A stretch of DNA of 27,784 nt from Cypionkella sp. (GTDB lineage Bacteria; Pseudomonadota; Alphaproteobacteria; Rhodobacterales; Rhodobacteraceae), in NCBI GenBank assembly GCA_023255415.1, contig JALRIN010000034.1:1-27784 (forward strand), read 5' to 3'. A program made the translations under genes and the position numbers. Positions 7,475 to 14,986 of this stretch are shown in pieces (positions within the stretch are counted from its first letter, which is position 1; each line of letters starts with the position of its first letter). The notes below the pieces were generated by a model that saw only the letters and a program-made list of their open reading frames with translations, ran no database searches and was not told the origin of the DNA.

Positions 7475-8331
7475 GGCGGTTTTTGCCGGTCTTGAGCGTT
7501 CTGCTGGTGCTGGTGCTGGTCTGGTATGGCGCGGCGGTCAAGCTGAACGCGCAATGGGAATATGACCAAGCCGCGCGCGCGGGGGCTGCGGCCCCCGAGT
7601 TTGGCCAATTGCTGGCCCTGACCATGGCGCAAAAAAGCCCGGTGCTGCCTGCGCCGCATCAGGTGGTGGGGGGGCTGTGGCAGGGGCTGACGGGGCAAGT
7701 GATCACCTCGAAACGCTCGCTTGTCTATCACGCCTGGGTGACGCTTTCGGGCACATTGGCGGGATTTGGCATTGGCACCGGGCTGGGGGTGCTGCTCGCG
7801 GCCGCGATTGTGCACAACCGCGCTATGGATATGAGCGTGATGCCTTGGGCGATTGCCAGCCAGATGGTGCCGATTGTGGCGCTTGCGCCGATGCTTGCGG
7901 TGGTGATGAATGCGCTTGGGGCTTCGGGGGCGGTGACCAAGGCGGTGATCTCGGCCTATCTAAGTTTCTTTCCGGTGGTGGTGGGCATGGTCAAAGGCCT
8001 GCGCAGCCCTGAGGTCAGCCAGTTGGATTTGCTGACCACCTATGCCGCCAACAAGGCGCAGGTGTTTTGGAAGCTGCGTCTTCCCGCCTCGATGCCCTAT
8101 TTCTTTGCCAGCCTAAAGGTGGGGATTGCGGCCGCCTTGGTGGGGGCAATTGTGGCCGAGTTGAACCAGCCCGTGGGGCTTGGGGCGCGGCTGTTGCAGG
8201 GGTCTTACTATAGCCAAACCGTGCAAATCTGGGCGGCGCTGTTTGTGGCGGCCAGCATGGCTGCGGTTTTGGTGGCGCTGATGACGCGGATCGAGACGCG
8301 AGTGCTGTTGCTGATGGGAATGGCACGATGA
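7471..8331 (+). CDS. ABC importer permease, first subunit
   Basis: A 286-residue inner-membrane permease of the BPD_transp_1 (SsuC/TauC/ThiX) type. An N-terminal helix (VLSVLLVLVLVWYGAAV) is followed by a periplasmic stretch, a helix near residues 90-115, and the EAA coupling loop, here LDLLTTYAANKAQVFWKLRLPASMPYFFASLKVG at about 185-220, which docks on the ATPase. The start ATG at 7471 overlaps the preceding small membrane protein, and the stop overlaps the next permease start by 4 bp (ATGA at 8328-8331). The two permeases are different enough to form a heterodimer. Substrate is inferred from the locus (a pyrimidine, hydantoin or thiamine-pyrimidine relative). Confidence 0.92.
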   Translation: MRRFLPVLSVLLVLVLVWYGAAVKLNAQWEYDQAARAGAAAPEFGQLLALTMAQKSPVLPAPHQVVGGLWQGLTGQVITSKRSLVYHAWVTLSGTLAGFGIGTGLGVLLAAAIVHNRAMDMSVMPWAIASQMVPIVALAPMLAVVMNALGASGAVTKAVISAYLSFFPVVVGMVKGLRSPEVSQLDLLTTYAANKAQVFWKLRLPASMPYFFASLKVGIAAALVGAIVAELNQPVGLGARLLQGSYYSQTVQIWAALFVAASMAAVLVALMTRIETRVLLLMGMAR

Positions 8332-9161
8332 TGGCGCTGGAGCTGATTGCGCTTTGGCTGGCGGCTTGGGCGGGCAATGCTTGGCTGGCCAAGCAGCGCT
8401 TTGCCGGCCTGCGCTATATCGTGCCGGCGCTGTTTGGCGTCACGGTCTTGGTGATCTGGCAGCTGGCGGTGCAGCGTTTTGCGATCAGCGCCGCGATCTT
8501 GCCGCCGCCTTCAGCGATATTTGCGCGTGCGATGGGGTCGTTGCCGGTGCTTTGGGGCGATTTTGTGCAGACCTTTTTGCGCGGCGCGCTGACTGGCTAT
8601 GTGATCGGCTGCATGGCTGCGGTGATCGTGGCGGTGTTGATTGACCGCAGCGCGTTTTTACAAGCCGGCCTGCTGCCGATTGGCAATTTCGCCGCCGCTT
8701 TGCCGATTGTGGGTGTGGCCCCGATCATGGTGATGTGGTTTGGCTTTGATTGGCAATCCAAGGCCGCGGTTGTGGTGATTATGGTGTTCTTTCCGATGCT
8801 GGTGAACACCATGGCGGGCCTGCGCGCCAGCGACGCGATGCAGCGCGATCTGATGGCGACCTATTCGGCGGGATATTGGACGTCGCTGCTTAAACTGCGC
8901 TTGCCTGCCGCGATGCCGTTTATGTTCAATGGTTTAAAGATTTGTAGCACGCTTGCGCCAATTGGCGCGATTGTGGCGGAATTTTTTGGCAGCCCAACGC
9001 AGGGCATGGGCTTTCGGATCAATGCCGAGATTGGCCGCACGGGGTTGGATATGATCTGGGCGACGATTGCGGTGGCGGCTTTGGCGGGGTCTGGCTTTTA
9101 CGGGCTGGTCGCGCTGATCGAGAAACGGGTGACTTTTTGGCATCCGTCACAACGGGGTTAA
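8328..9161 (+). CDS. ABC importer permease, second subunit
   Basis: A 277-residue BPD_transp_1 permease, partner of the 286-residue permease upstream. Helices are visible near residues 3-20, 33-52, 88-110, 119-140 and 145-165. The EAA loop reads RDLMATYSAGYWTSLLKLRLPAAMPFMFNGLKI at about 180-212, followed by the conserved APIGAIVAEFFGSPTQGMGFRI. Start ATG at 8328 overlaps the previous stop; an in-frame ATG follows immediately at 8331. It ends 35 bp before the binding-protein gene. Having two distinct permease genes fits a heterodimeric channel of the THI5/NMT1 importer class. Confidence 0.92.
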   Translation: MMALELIALWLAAWAGNAWLAKQRFAGLRYIVPALFGVTVLVIWQLAVQRFAISAAILPPPSAIFARAMGSLPVLWGDFVQTFLRGALTGYVIGCMAAVIVAVLIDRSAFLQAGLLPIGNFAAALPIVGVAPIMVMWFGFDWQSKAAVVVIMVFFPMLVNTMAGLRASDAMQRDLMATYSAGYWTSLLKLRLPAAMPFMFNGLKICSTLAPIGAIVAEFFGSPTQGMGFRINAEIGRTGLDMIWATIAVAALAGSGFYGLVALIEKRVTFWHPSQRG

Positions 9162-9196
9162 ACAGCTCGAAAACGGGCATCAACTTGGAGGTTGAG

Positions 9197-10171
9197 ATGA
9201 AAAAGCTACTGACTTCTGCGGTTCTTATGGTGATGGCATCGGCGGCGCAGGCGGCGGATGATGTGACCTTGCAGCTGAAATGGGTGACCCAAGCCCAGTT
9301 TGCCGGCTATTATGTGGCTGCGGCCAAAGGCTTTTACGAGGAAGAAGGTCTGAATGTGACCATCCTTCCCGGCGGCCCTGATGTCGCTCCCACGCAGGTG
9401 ATTGCGGGCGGCGGTGCTGATGTGGTGATTGACTGGATGCCCTCGGCCTTGGCTGCGCGCGAAAAGGGGCTGGCCTTGGTCAATATCGCCCAGCCGTTCA
9501 AATCCAGCGGCATGGAGCTGACCTGTTTGAAAGAAAGCGGCGTCGCCTCGCCTGCTGATTTCAAAGGCAAGACCTTGGGCGTGTGGTTTGGCGGCAATGA
9601 ATATCCCTTCTTGAACTGGATGAACAAGCTGGGGCTGAAGACCGATGGCAGCGATGTCACCGTTCTGAAACAGGGCTTTAACGTCGATCCTTTGCTGCAA
9701 AAGCAGGCAGCTTGCATCTCGACCATGACCTATAACGAATATTGGCAGGTGATTGATGCGGGTATCAAGCCCGAGGATCTGACCGTGTTCAAATATCAAG
9801 ACGAGGGCGTGGCGACCTTGGAAGACGGGCTTTACGTCATGCAAGACAAGCTGAGCGATCCTGCCTTTGAAGATAAGATGGTGCGCTTTGTGCGCGCCTC
9901 GATGAAGGGTTGGAAATATGCCGAGGGCAATGTTGACGAGGCCGCAAATATCGTGATCGAAAACGATGCCACCGGCGCGCAGACCATCGAGCATCAAACC
10001 CGCATGATGGGCGAGATTGCCAAGCTGACGGCAGGCTCGAACGGCACTTTGGACGAGGCCGATTATCAGCGCACCGTCGAGGCGCTGATGTCAGGCGGTT
10101 CGGATCCGGTGATCACCAAGGCGCCAGAGGGCGCTTGGACCCATGCGGTGACCGACAAAGCGCTGAACTAA
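9197..10171 (+). CDS. Periplasmic substrate-binding protein, NMT1/THI5-like
   Basis: A 324-residue solute-binding protein. The signal peptide MKKLLTSAVLMVMASAAQA is probably cleaved after residue 19. The mature N-terminus LQLKWVTQAQFAGYYVAAAKGFYEEEGLNVTI is the hallmark of the NMT1/THI5-like fold (ThiY and pyrimidine-type binders), and GGGADVVIDWMPSALAAREKG follows. ATG at 9197 is chosen because it has GGAGG six bases upstream and begins the signal peptide; the frame is open 60 bases earlier. It closes the operon, with a strong terminator 20 bp after its stop. Proteins of this fold bind formylaminopyrimidine, riboflavin or pyrimidines. Next to dihydropyrimidinase a pyrimidine or hydantoin is the best guess, but that is inferred. 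Confidence 0.92.
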   Translation: MKKLLTSAVLMVMASAAQAADDVTLQLKWVTQAQFAGYYVAAAKGFYEEEGLNVTILPGGPDVAPTQVIAGGGADVVIDWMPSALAAREKGLALVNIAQPFKSSGMELTCLKESGVASPADFKGKTLGVWFGGNEYPFLNWMNKLGLKTDGSDVTVLKQGFNVDPLLQKQAACISTMTYNEYWQVIDAGIKPEDLTVFKYQDEGVATLEDGLYVMQDKLSDPAFEDKMVRFVRASMKGWKYAEGNVDEAANIVIENDATGAQTIEHQTRMMGEIAKLTAGSNGTLDEADYQRTVEALMSGGSDPVITKAPEGAWTHAVTDKALN

Positions 10172-10188
10172 GCGCGGCGTAACAGTCT

Positions 10189-10219
10189 GAAGGGGCGCGG
10201 TTTTTGGCCGCGCCCCTTT
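10189..10219 (+). terminator. Rho-independent terminator after the ABC operon
   Basis: AGGGGCGCGG (10191-10200) and CCGCGCCCCT (10208-10217) form a perfect 10-bp stem with a 7-base loop, extendable by an A-T pair, and TTT follows. It separates the pyrimidine-type operon from the XRE regulator. Confidence 0.85.
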
Positions 10220-10240
10220 GCATTTGTGGCTTGTGAAGAT

Positions 10241-10268
10241 TTTGTAAATCTGTAAATTTCTTTGCAAA
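10241..10268. promoter_or_regulatory. PccR-like operator overlapping the XRE leader
   Basis: TCTGTAAA (10249-10256), four bases, then TTTGCAAA (10261-10268) has the layout TTTGCAAA-N4-TTTGCAAA reported for the Rhodobacter sphaeroides propionyl-CoA carboxylase regulator PccR. The right half is perfect and the left has two mismatches. A third half-like TTTGTAAA abuts at 10241-10248. The site ends 11 bases before the regulator's start and overlaps its ribosome site, suggesting autoregulation. Confidence 0.6.
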
Positions 10269-10279
10269 AGGAGCCGCCG

Positions 10280-11509
10280 ATGCCGATGTCTGCCCTGACT
10301 GGAAGCCGCCTGCGGGCGAGGCGCGTCGCTTTGGGGCTGCGCCAAGCCGATTTGGCAGAGCGGGTGGGGATTTCGGCCAGCTATCTGAACCTGATCGAAC
10401 ACAACCGTCGCCGCATCGCGGATGCTTTGTTGATCCGTTTGGCGCAGGTGCTGGATCAGCCCGTGCAGGCCTTTCAGGAAGGCGTGGGGGGCGCGGTGCT
10501 GGACGAGCTGCGCGCTGCTGCCGCTCGCTTGCCGGGGGCCGAACTGGAACGCACCGAAGATTTCGCTGGCCGCTATCCCGGTTGGTCGGCTTTGGTGACC
10601 GGCCTGCATCAGCGTGTGGTGGGGCTTGAACGTGCGCTGGAAGAGGTCAGCGACCGCATGAGCCACGACCCGCATCTGTCGGCCAGCCTGCATGAGGTGC
10701 TCTCGGCGGTGTCTTCGGTGCATTCAACAGCTGCGATTTTAGCTGATACCGATGATATCGAACCCGAATGGCAAAAGCGGTTCTTGGTAAACTTACAAAG
10801 CGATTCCAAGCGTTTGGCCTTGGGGGCCGAGGCTTTGGTCCGTTATCTGGACAGTGCCGGTCAGGCCGAAGAGCGCGGCTTTGCCTCGCCACAAGAAGAG
10901 GTCGAGGCCTGGCTTGCCAGCAGCGATTGGCAGGGCGCTGATCTGGCGGGGGTTGCCTCTTCGGCGGGGCGCGAGATGGCGCAGGGGTTTTTGGCACAAG
11001 CGCAAAGGGACGCGGCCGCGCTGCCTGATCCTGCCTTTGGCGCTGCCTTGGCCGAACTGGGGCCGGACCCGATGCGCTTGGCTGCCCGCTTTGGGGCGGA
11101 AGTGATGGCGGCATTTCGGCGCATCGCTTTGCATCCGGCGGCGCAAGCGGGGCTGGTGTGCTGCGATGCCTCTGGCACCTTGACGTTGCGCAAACCGTTG
11201 ACGGGCTTTGCGCTGCCCCGCTTTGGCGCGGCTTGCCCGCTTTGGCCGCTGTTCACAGCACTTGGGCGGCCAATGACCCCGATCGAGACGGTGATTGATG
11301 TTGCAGGCGGCGCGCGGTTTCGGGTGTTGGCCTTTTGCCAACCGCGCTATCCTGCGGGCTTTCGCGGGCCAGAGCTGCGCGAGGCCGCGATGCTGATCCT
11401 GCCCGAGGCCGATTTTGCCGCCGAGGCGGTGGCGGTGGGATCAACCTGCCGCATCTGCCAGCGCGCGGGCTGTGCGGCGCGGCGCGAACCCTCTATCCTG
11501 ACCGCCTGA
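10280..11509 (+). CDS. XRE-family short-chain fatty acyl regulator (PccR/ScfR type)
   Basis: A 409-residue transcription regulator of the family that includes PccR, RamB and ScfR, which sense short-chain acyl-CoAs or related states. The N-terminal XRE helix-turn-helix spans residues 9-61 (LRARRVALGLRQADLAERVGISASYLNLIE). The C-terminus carries the family cysteine cluster STCRICQRAGC (Cys390, Cys393, Cys398) followed by RREPSI. ATG at 10280 is chosen because AAAAGGAG lies seven bases upstream; another ATG is 6 bases on, and the frame is open 18 bases earlier. A PccR-like operator overlaps its leader. Downstream, 61 bp away, lie the receiver and SSF-kinase genes. Whether this is PccR itself or a paralogue is not decided, since no propionyl-CoA carboxylase gene lies in the window. 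Confidence 0.88.
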   Translation: MPMSALTGSRLRARRVALGLRQADLAERVGISASYLNLIEHNRRRIADALLIRLAQVLDQPVQAFQEGVGGAVLDELRAAAARLPGAELERTEDFAGRYPGWSALVTGLHQRVVGLERALEEVSDRMSHDPHLSASLHEVLSAVSSVHSTAAILADTDDIEPEWQKRFLVNLQSDSKRLALGAEALVRYLDSAGQAEERGFASPQEEVEAWLASSDWQGADLAGVASSAGREMAQGFLAQAQRDAAALPDPAFGAALAELGPDPMRLAARFGAEVMAAFRRIALHPAAQAGLVCCDASGTLTLRKPLTGFALPRFGAACPLWPLFTALGRPMTPIETVIDVAGGARFRVLAFCQPRYPAGFRGPELREAAMLILPEADFAAEAVAVGSTCRICQRAGCAARREPSILTA

Positions 11510-11570
11510 CGCTGGGGCTTTGACTTGCGCCCGCTTTGCCGCGATAGTCGTCAGGCTGGGGGGGGATACC

Positions 11571-11936
11571 ATGCGCCAAGTGCTGTTGATTGAAGACGAG
11601 CCCAATATCGCCGAGGCCCTGCGCTTTATTCTGGGGCGCGATGGCTGGGCGGTTTCGGTGGTGGCTGATGGCGCTTTGGGGCTGGCTGCGGTGGCAGAGT
11701 TGCACCCCGATCTGGTGATCTTGGATCTGATGCTGCCCAGCCTCAGCGGGCTTGAGGTGCTGACCGCGCTGCGCGCCGATGCGGCGACGGCGGCGCTGCC
11801 GGTGTTGATGCTGACCGCCAAGGGCCAAGACCGCGACCGTGCTGCGGCCGAAGCCGCAGGCGTGTCTGATTTCATGACCAAGCCCTTTGACAATGCCGAT
11901 ATCCGTGCGCGGGTGCGCGCGCTGTTGGAGGCGTAA
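11571..11936 (+). CDS. Stand-alone response-regulator receiver
   Basis: A 121-residue CheY-like receiver with no output domain. The acidic pocket (Glu8, Asp9), phospho-acceptor Asp52 in LVILDLMLPSLSG, Thr82 (MLTAKGQ) and Lys104 (FMTKPFDNADI) are all present. ATG at 11571 is chosen because it starts directly at MRQVLLIEDE; the frame is open 51 bases further upstream without similarity. Its stop is followed at once by the next ATG (TAAATG), so it is co-transcribed with the two-helix protein and the SSF kinase, the likely phosphodonor. Most transporter-fused kinases of the CrbS/CbrA class pair with regulators carrying LuxR or NtrC outputs, so the lack of any DNA-binding domain is notable. Confidence 0.93.
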   Translation: MRQVLLIEDEPNIAEALRFILGRDGWAVSVVADGALGLAAVAELHPDLVILDLMLPSLSGLEVLTALRADAATAALPVLMLTAKGQDRDRAAAEAAGVSDFMTKPFDNADIRARVRALLEA

Positions 11937-12233
11937 ATGCTGCGACCGCGGCCGCCGCTATTTCTGGCCCGCGCGGTTTACCGCAGGCGGCGGCTGCGTG
12001 ATGCGGCGCGGATGCTGCCGCTTTTGGGGCTGTTTTTGCTGCTGATCCCTTTGCTTTGGGGCACGCCTGACGGCAAGGGTGCTGGCACCACGGTGGTCTA
12101 TGTGTTTTGGGTCTGGGGCGTGCTGATCGCGCTTGCGGCCTATCTTGCCCCCGGGCTTGCGCGGCCTGAAACCGAAGTCGAGGGGCGGATTGATCCGATC
12201 TTGCCAAAGCCGGGGGGCGAGGATGCCCTTTAA
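11937..12233 (+). CDS. Two-helix inner-membrane protein beside the SSF kinase
   Basis: A 98-residue protein with two transmembrane segments (about residues 27-42, MLPLLGLFLLLIPLLWG, and 53-72, VVYVFWVWGVLIALAAYLA). The N-terminus is very basic (RRRRLRDAARM), so by the positive-inside rule both ends should face the cytoplasm. I do not recognise the family; in size and position it resembles the DUF4212-type small subunits that accompany sodium:solute symporters, but their motifs are not evident. It begins immediately after the receiver's stop and overlaps the SSF-kinase start by 11 bp (12223-12233), implying coupled translation. A role as accessory subunit of the kinase's transporter domain is an inference from context. 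Confidence 0.8.
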   Translation: MLRPRPPLFLARAVYRRRRLRDAARMLPLLGLFLLLIPLLWGTPDGKGAGTTVVYVFWVWGVLIALAAYLAPGLARPETEVEGRIDPILPKPGGEDAL

Positions 12234-14928
12234 CCTTTTGGTGCTGGCCTGTGTCGCCTATGTGGCCTTGCTGTTTTTGGTCGCCTTTGCCGCAGAGCGC
12301 CGCGCCGCTGTGGGCAAGATGGGCTTTTTGCGCTCGCCGGTGGTCTATACGCTGTCGTTGTCGATCTATTGCACGGCTTGGACCTTTTACGGCGCGGTCG
12401 GCTATGCGGCGCGCTCGGGGCTAGAGTTTTTGACGATCTATATGGGGCCGACTCTGGTCTTTGTTGGCTGGTGGTGGATTTTGCGCAAACTGGTGCGGAT
12501 TGGTCGCCAACAAAGGGTAACCTCGATCGCCGATCTGATTTCCAGTCGTTACGGCAAAAGCAACACTTTGGGGGTTTTGGTGACGCTGATCGCGGTGCTG
12601 GCGGCGACGCCCTATATTGCGCTGCAACTGCAATCGGTGACGCTGTCTTTTGGGGTCTTTGCCTCCGAGACGCCCGAGAATTGGGCGTTGCCGAACCATG
12701 ATGCGACGGTGTTTTGGGTGGCGGCGGGGCTTGCGTTGTTCACCATCGTCTTTGGCACCCGCAATCTGGACGCCAAGGAACAACACCACGGCATCGTCAT
12801 CGCCATTGCGGTCGAGGCCGTGGTCAAGCTGGTGGCGCTGCTGGCGGTGGGGATCTTTGTGGTCTGGGGCCTTGGCGGCGGTGCCATGGCGATGATCGAC
12901 CGCATCGAAAACATCGCCAATCCGGCGTGGGAATTGCGCCCAAGCCGTTGGGCGGGTTTAATCTTTCTATCCGCCGCTGCGGTGATCAGCCTGCCACGGA
13001 TGTTCCAGGTGATGGTGGTTGAGAATATCGACGAAGGCGATCTGGCGCGGGCGTCTTGGGCCTTTCCGCTTTACCTTTTCTTGATGAATATCTTCATCCT
13101 GCCGATTGCGGTGGTGGGGCTTGATCTGATGCCAAAGGGGGCCAACCCCGATATGTTGGTGCTGACGCTGCCCCTGTCGCAGGGCCAGGGCGGGCTTGCG
13201 ATGCTGGCCTTTCTGGGCGGGTTTTCCAGCGCCACCTCGATGGTGATTGTCGAGACGATTGCGCTTGCGACCATGGTGTCGAACCATATCGTGATGCCGG
13301 TCTGGCTGCGGTTGCGGCCTGCGACGGCGATTTCGGGCGATCTGCGGGTGGGGATTTTACTGTCGCGGCGGCTGTCGATCATGGCTGTGCTGGCGCTGGG
13401 GGTGGGGTATTTCCGGCTTTCTGGTGGCTCGAACGCGCTGGCAGCGATTGGCCTGATTGCCTTTGCCGGCATGGCGCAGGTTTTGCCGGCGCTGCTGGGC
13501 GGGATTTTCTGGCGTGGCGGCACCAAACTTGGCGCGGGTCTGGGCATGTCAATCGGCGTTGTGGTCTGGGCCTTTACGCTGTTCCTGCCGTCCTTTGGCG
13601 AAGGCGCGGTGCTCTCGGCGCAGATCTTCCGCGAGGGGCTGTTTGGCTGGCACTGGCTGCGCCCGCAGGCGCTGTTTGGCACCGATGGCATGGATCCCTT
13701 GATCCATGCGCTGTTTTGGTCGTTTTGCCTGAACACGGCCGCCTATGCCTTGGGCTCGATGCTGTCTTTCCCCGATCCGGTCGAGCGGGTGCAGGGCGCA
13801 AGTTTCGTCAACGCCTTTGACGATGAACAACAAGCCGAGCGTTTGGGCTGGAGCCAAGGCCAGGCTGAACCCGAAGCTTTGCTGAACATGGCGCAGCGGA
13901 TTTTGGGCGACGAGGCGGCGCTGTCGTTTTTTGAAACCGAAACCGCAGGGCAGGGCAAGGTAGGCTATCTGCCCGACCTGACGCCGGCGTTTCTGGCATC
14001 GCTTGAGCGGCGCTTTGCAGGCTCGGTGGGGGCGGCCACGGCGCATGCGATGATCAGTCAGCTTTTTGGCCGCGCCACGGTGACGGTCGAAGATCTGATG
14101 GCAGTGGCCAATGAAACCGCGCAGATCATGGAATATTCTGCGCGGCTGGAAAGCCAGCAAAGCGAGCTGTCGCGCACTGCGCGCCAATTGCGTGATGTGA
14201 ACGAAAAGCTGACGCAGATTTCGGCGCAAAAAGACGCTTTCCTAAGCCAGATCAGCCACGAGCTGCGCACGCCGATGACCTCGATCCGCGCCTTTTCCGA
14301 GATTTTGACCGAAGGCGATTTGCCTGCACAGCGGGTCGCCGATTATGGCCAGATCATCCATACCGAAGCGCGCCGGCTGACGCGGTTGCTTGATGATCTG
14401 TTGGACATTTCGGTGCTTGAAAACGGGGCGGTGCAGTTGAATTTGGGCATGGCAAATCTGTCTGATATGATCGAACGCGCGCTTGCCTCGGCCAGCCAAA
14501 CCCGCCCCGAACGCCGTTTTGAAATCCGCCGCGATGTTGCGCAAGAGGCGATTTTTCTGCGCACGGATGGCGATCGTCTGGTGCAAGTCTTTATCAACCT
14601 TATCTCAAATGCCCGCAAATATTGTGATGCGGCAGAGCCGGTGCTGCGCATTGCGGTGCGGCAAAAGGGCGGTCGGGTGATGATCGATTTCATCGACAAT
14701 GGCGCGGGGATACCGAAGCAGGCGCAGGGGCTTATTTTCGAGAAATTTGCGCGACTTAGTGACGAGTCGCGCGCGGGAGGGGCCGGGCTTGGGCTGGCAA
14801 TTTGCCGCGAGATCATGGCCAAGCTTGGTGGCACAGTCGCCTATTTGCCGGGCCAAAAGGGGGCTGCGTTTCGGGTCAGCGTCCCACTGCGCATTGGCGG
14901 CGGGGTTGGGATAAAGCTGCCTGCGTAA
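12223..14928 (+). CDS. Sodium:solute-symporter-fused sensor histidine kinase (CrbS/CbrA-like)
   Basis: A 901-residue membrane kinase. Residues about 1-515 form an SLC5/SSF-type transporter with some 13 helices (TAWTFYGAVGYAARSGLEF at 51-69, LGGFSSATSMVIVETIALATMVSNH at 331-355). Residues about 550-620 resemble the STAC linker of CbrA/CrbS proteins, followed by a short coiled coil to about 670. HisKA has phospho-acceptor His679 in SHELRTPMTSIRAFSEIL. HATPase has the N box LISNARKY (Asn796), G1 DNGAGIP (825-831) and G2 AGLGLAI. No PAS domain is seen and the protein is shorter than typical CrbS (about 1,100 or more). ATG at 12223 is chosen because GGGGGCGAGG precedes it and the first helix begins there; the frame is open 90 bases earlier. 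Short-chain acids such as acetate or propionate are plausible signals, an inference. Confidence 0.92.
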   Translation: MPFNLLVLACVAYVALLFLVAFAAERRAAVGKMGFLRSPVVYTLSLSIYCTAWTFYGAVGYAARSGLEFLTIYMGPTLVFVGWWWILRKLVRIGRQQRVTSIADLISSRYGKSNTLGVLVTLIAVLAATPYIALQLQSVTLSFGVFASETPENWALPNHDATVFWVAAGLALFTIVFGTRNLDAKEQHHGIVIAIAVEAVVKLVALLAVGIFVVWGLGGGAMAMIDRIENIANPAWELRPSRWAGLIFLSAAAVISLPRMFQVMVVENIDEGDLARASWAFPLYLFLMNIFILPIAVVGLDLMPKGANPDMLVLTLPLSQGQGGLAMLAFLGGFSSATSMVIVETIALATMVSNHIVMPVWLRLRPATAISGDLRVGILLSRRLSIMAVLALGVGYFRLSGGSNALAAIGLIAFAGMAQVLPALLGGIFWRGGTKLGAGLGMSIGVVVWAFTLFLPSFGEGAVLSAQIFREGLFGWHWLRPQALFGTDGMDPLIHALFWSFCLNTAAYALGSMLSFPDPVERVQGASFVNAFDDEQQAERLGWSQGQAEPEALLNMAQRILGDEAALSFFETETAGQGKVGYLPDLTPAFLASLERRFAGSVGAATAHAMISQLFGRATVTVEDLMAVANETAQIMEYSARLESQQSELSRTARQLRDVNEKLTQISAQKDAFLSQISHELRTPMTSIRAFSEILTEGDLPAQRVADYGQIIHTEARRLTRLLDDLLDISVLENGAVQLNLGMANLSDMIERALASASQTRPERRFEIRRDVAQEAIFLRTDGDRLVQVFINLISNARKYCDAAEPVLRIAVRQKGGRVMIDFIDNGAGIPKQAQGLIFEKFARLSDESRAGGAGLGLAICREIMAKLGGTVAYLPGQKGAAFRVSVPLRIGGGVGIKLPA

Positions 14929-14986
14929 ACACTTATTTAGGCAGCGGCGGTCTAGGTTTGCCAAAAGCGGCTCTAAGGGGAAGCAT

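Noticed and set aside
14916..14945. Inverted repeat GCTGCCT/AGGCAGC around the SSF-kinase stop codon
   Set aside because: The stem is 7 bp with a 16-base loop and no T-run; not convincing as a terminator.
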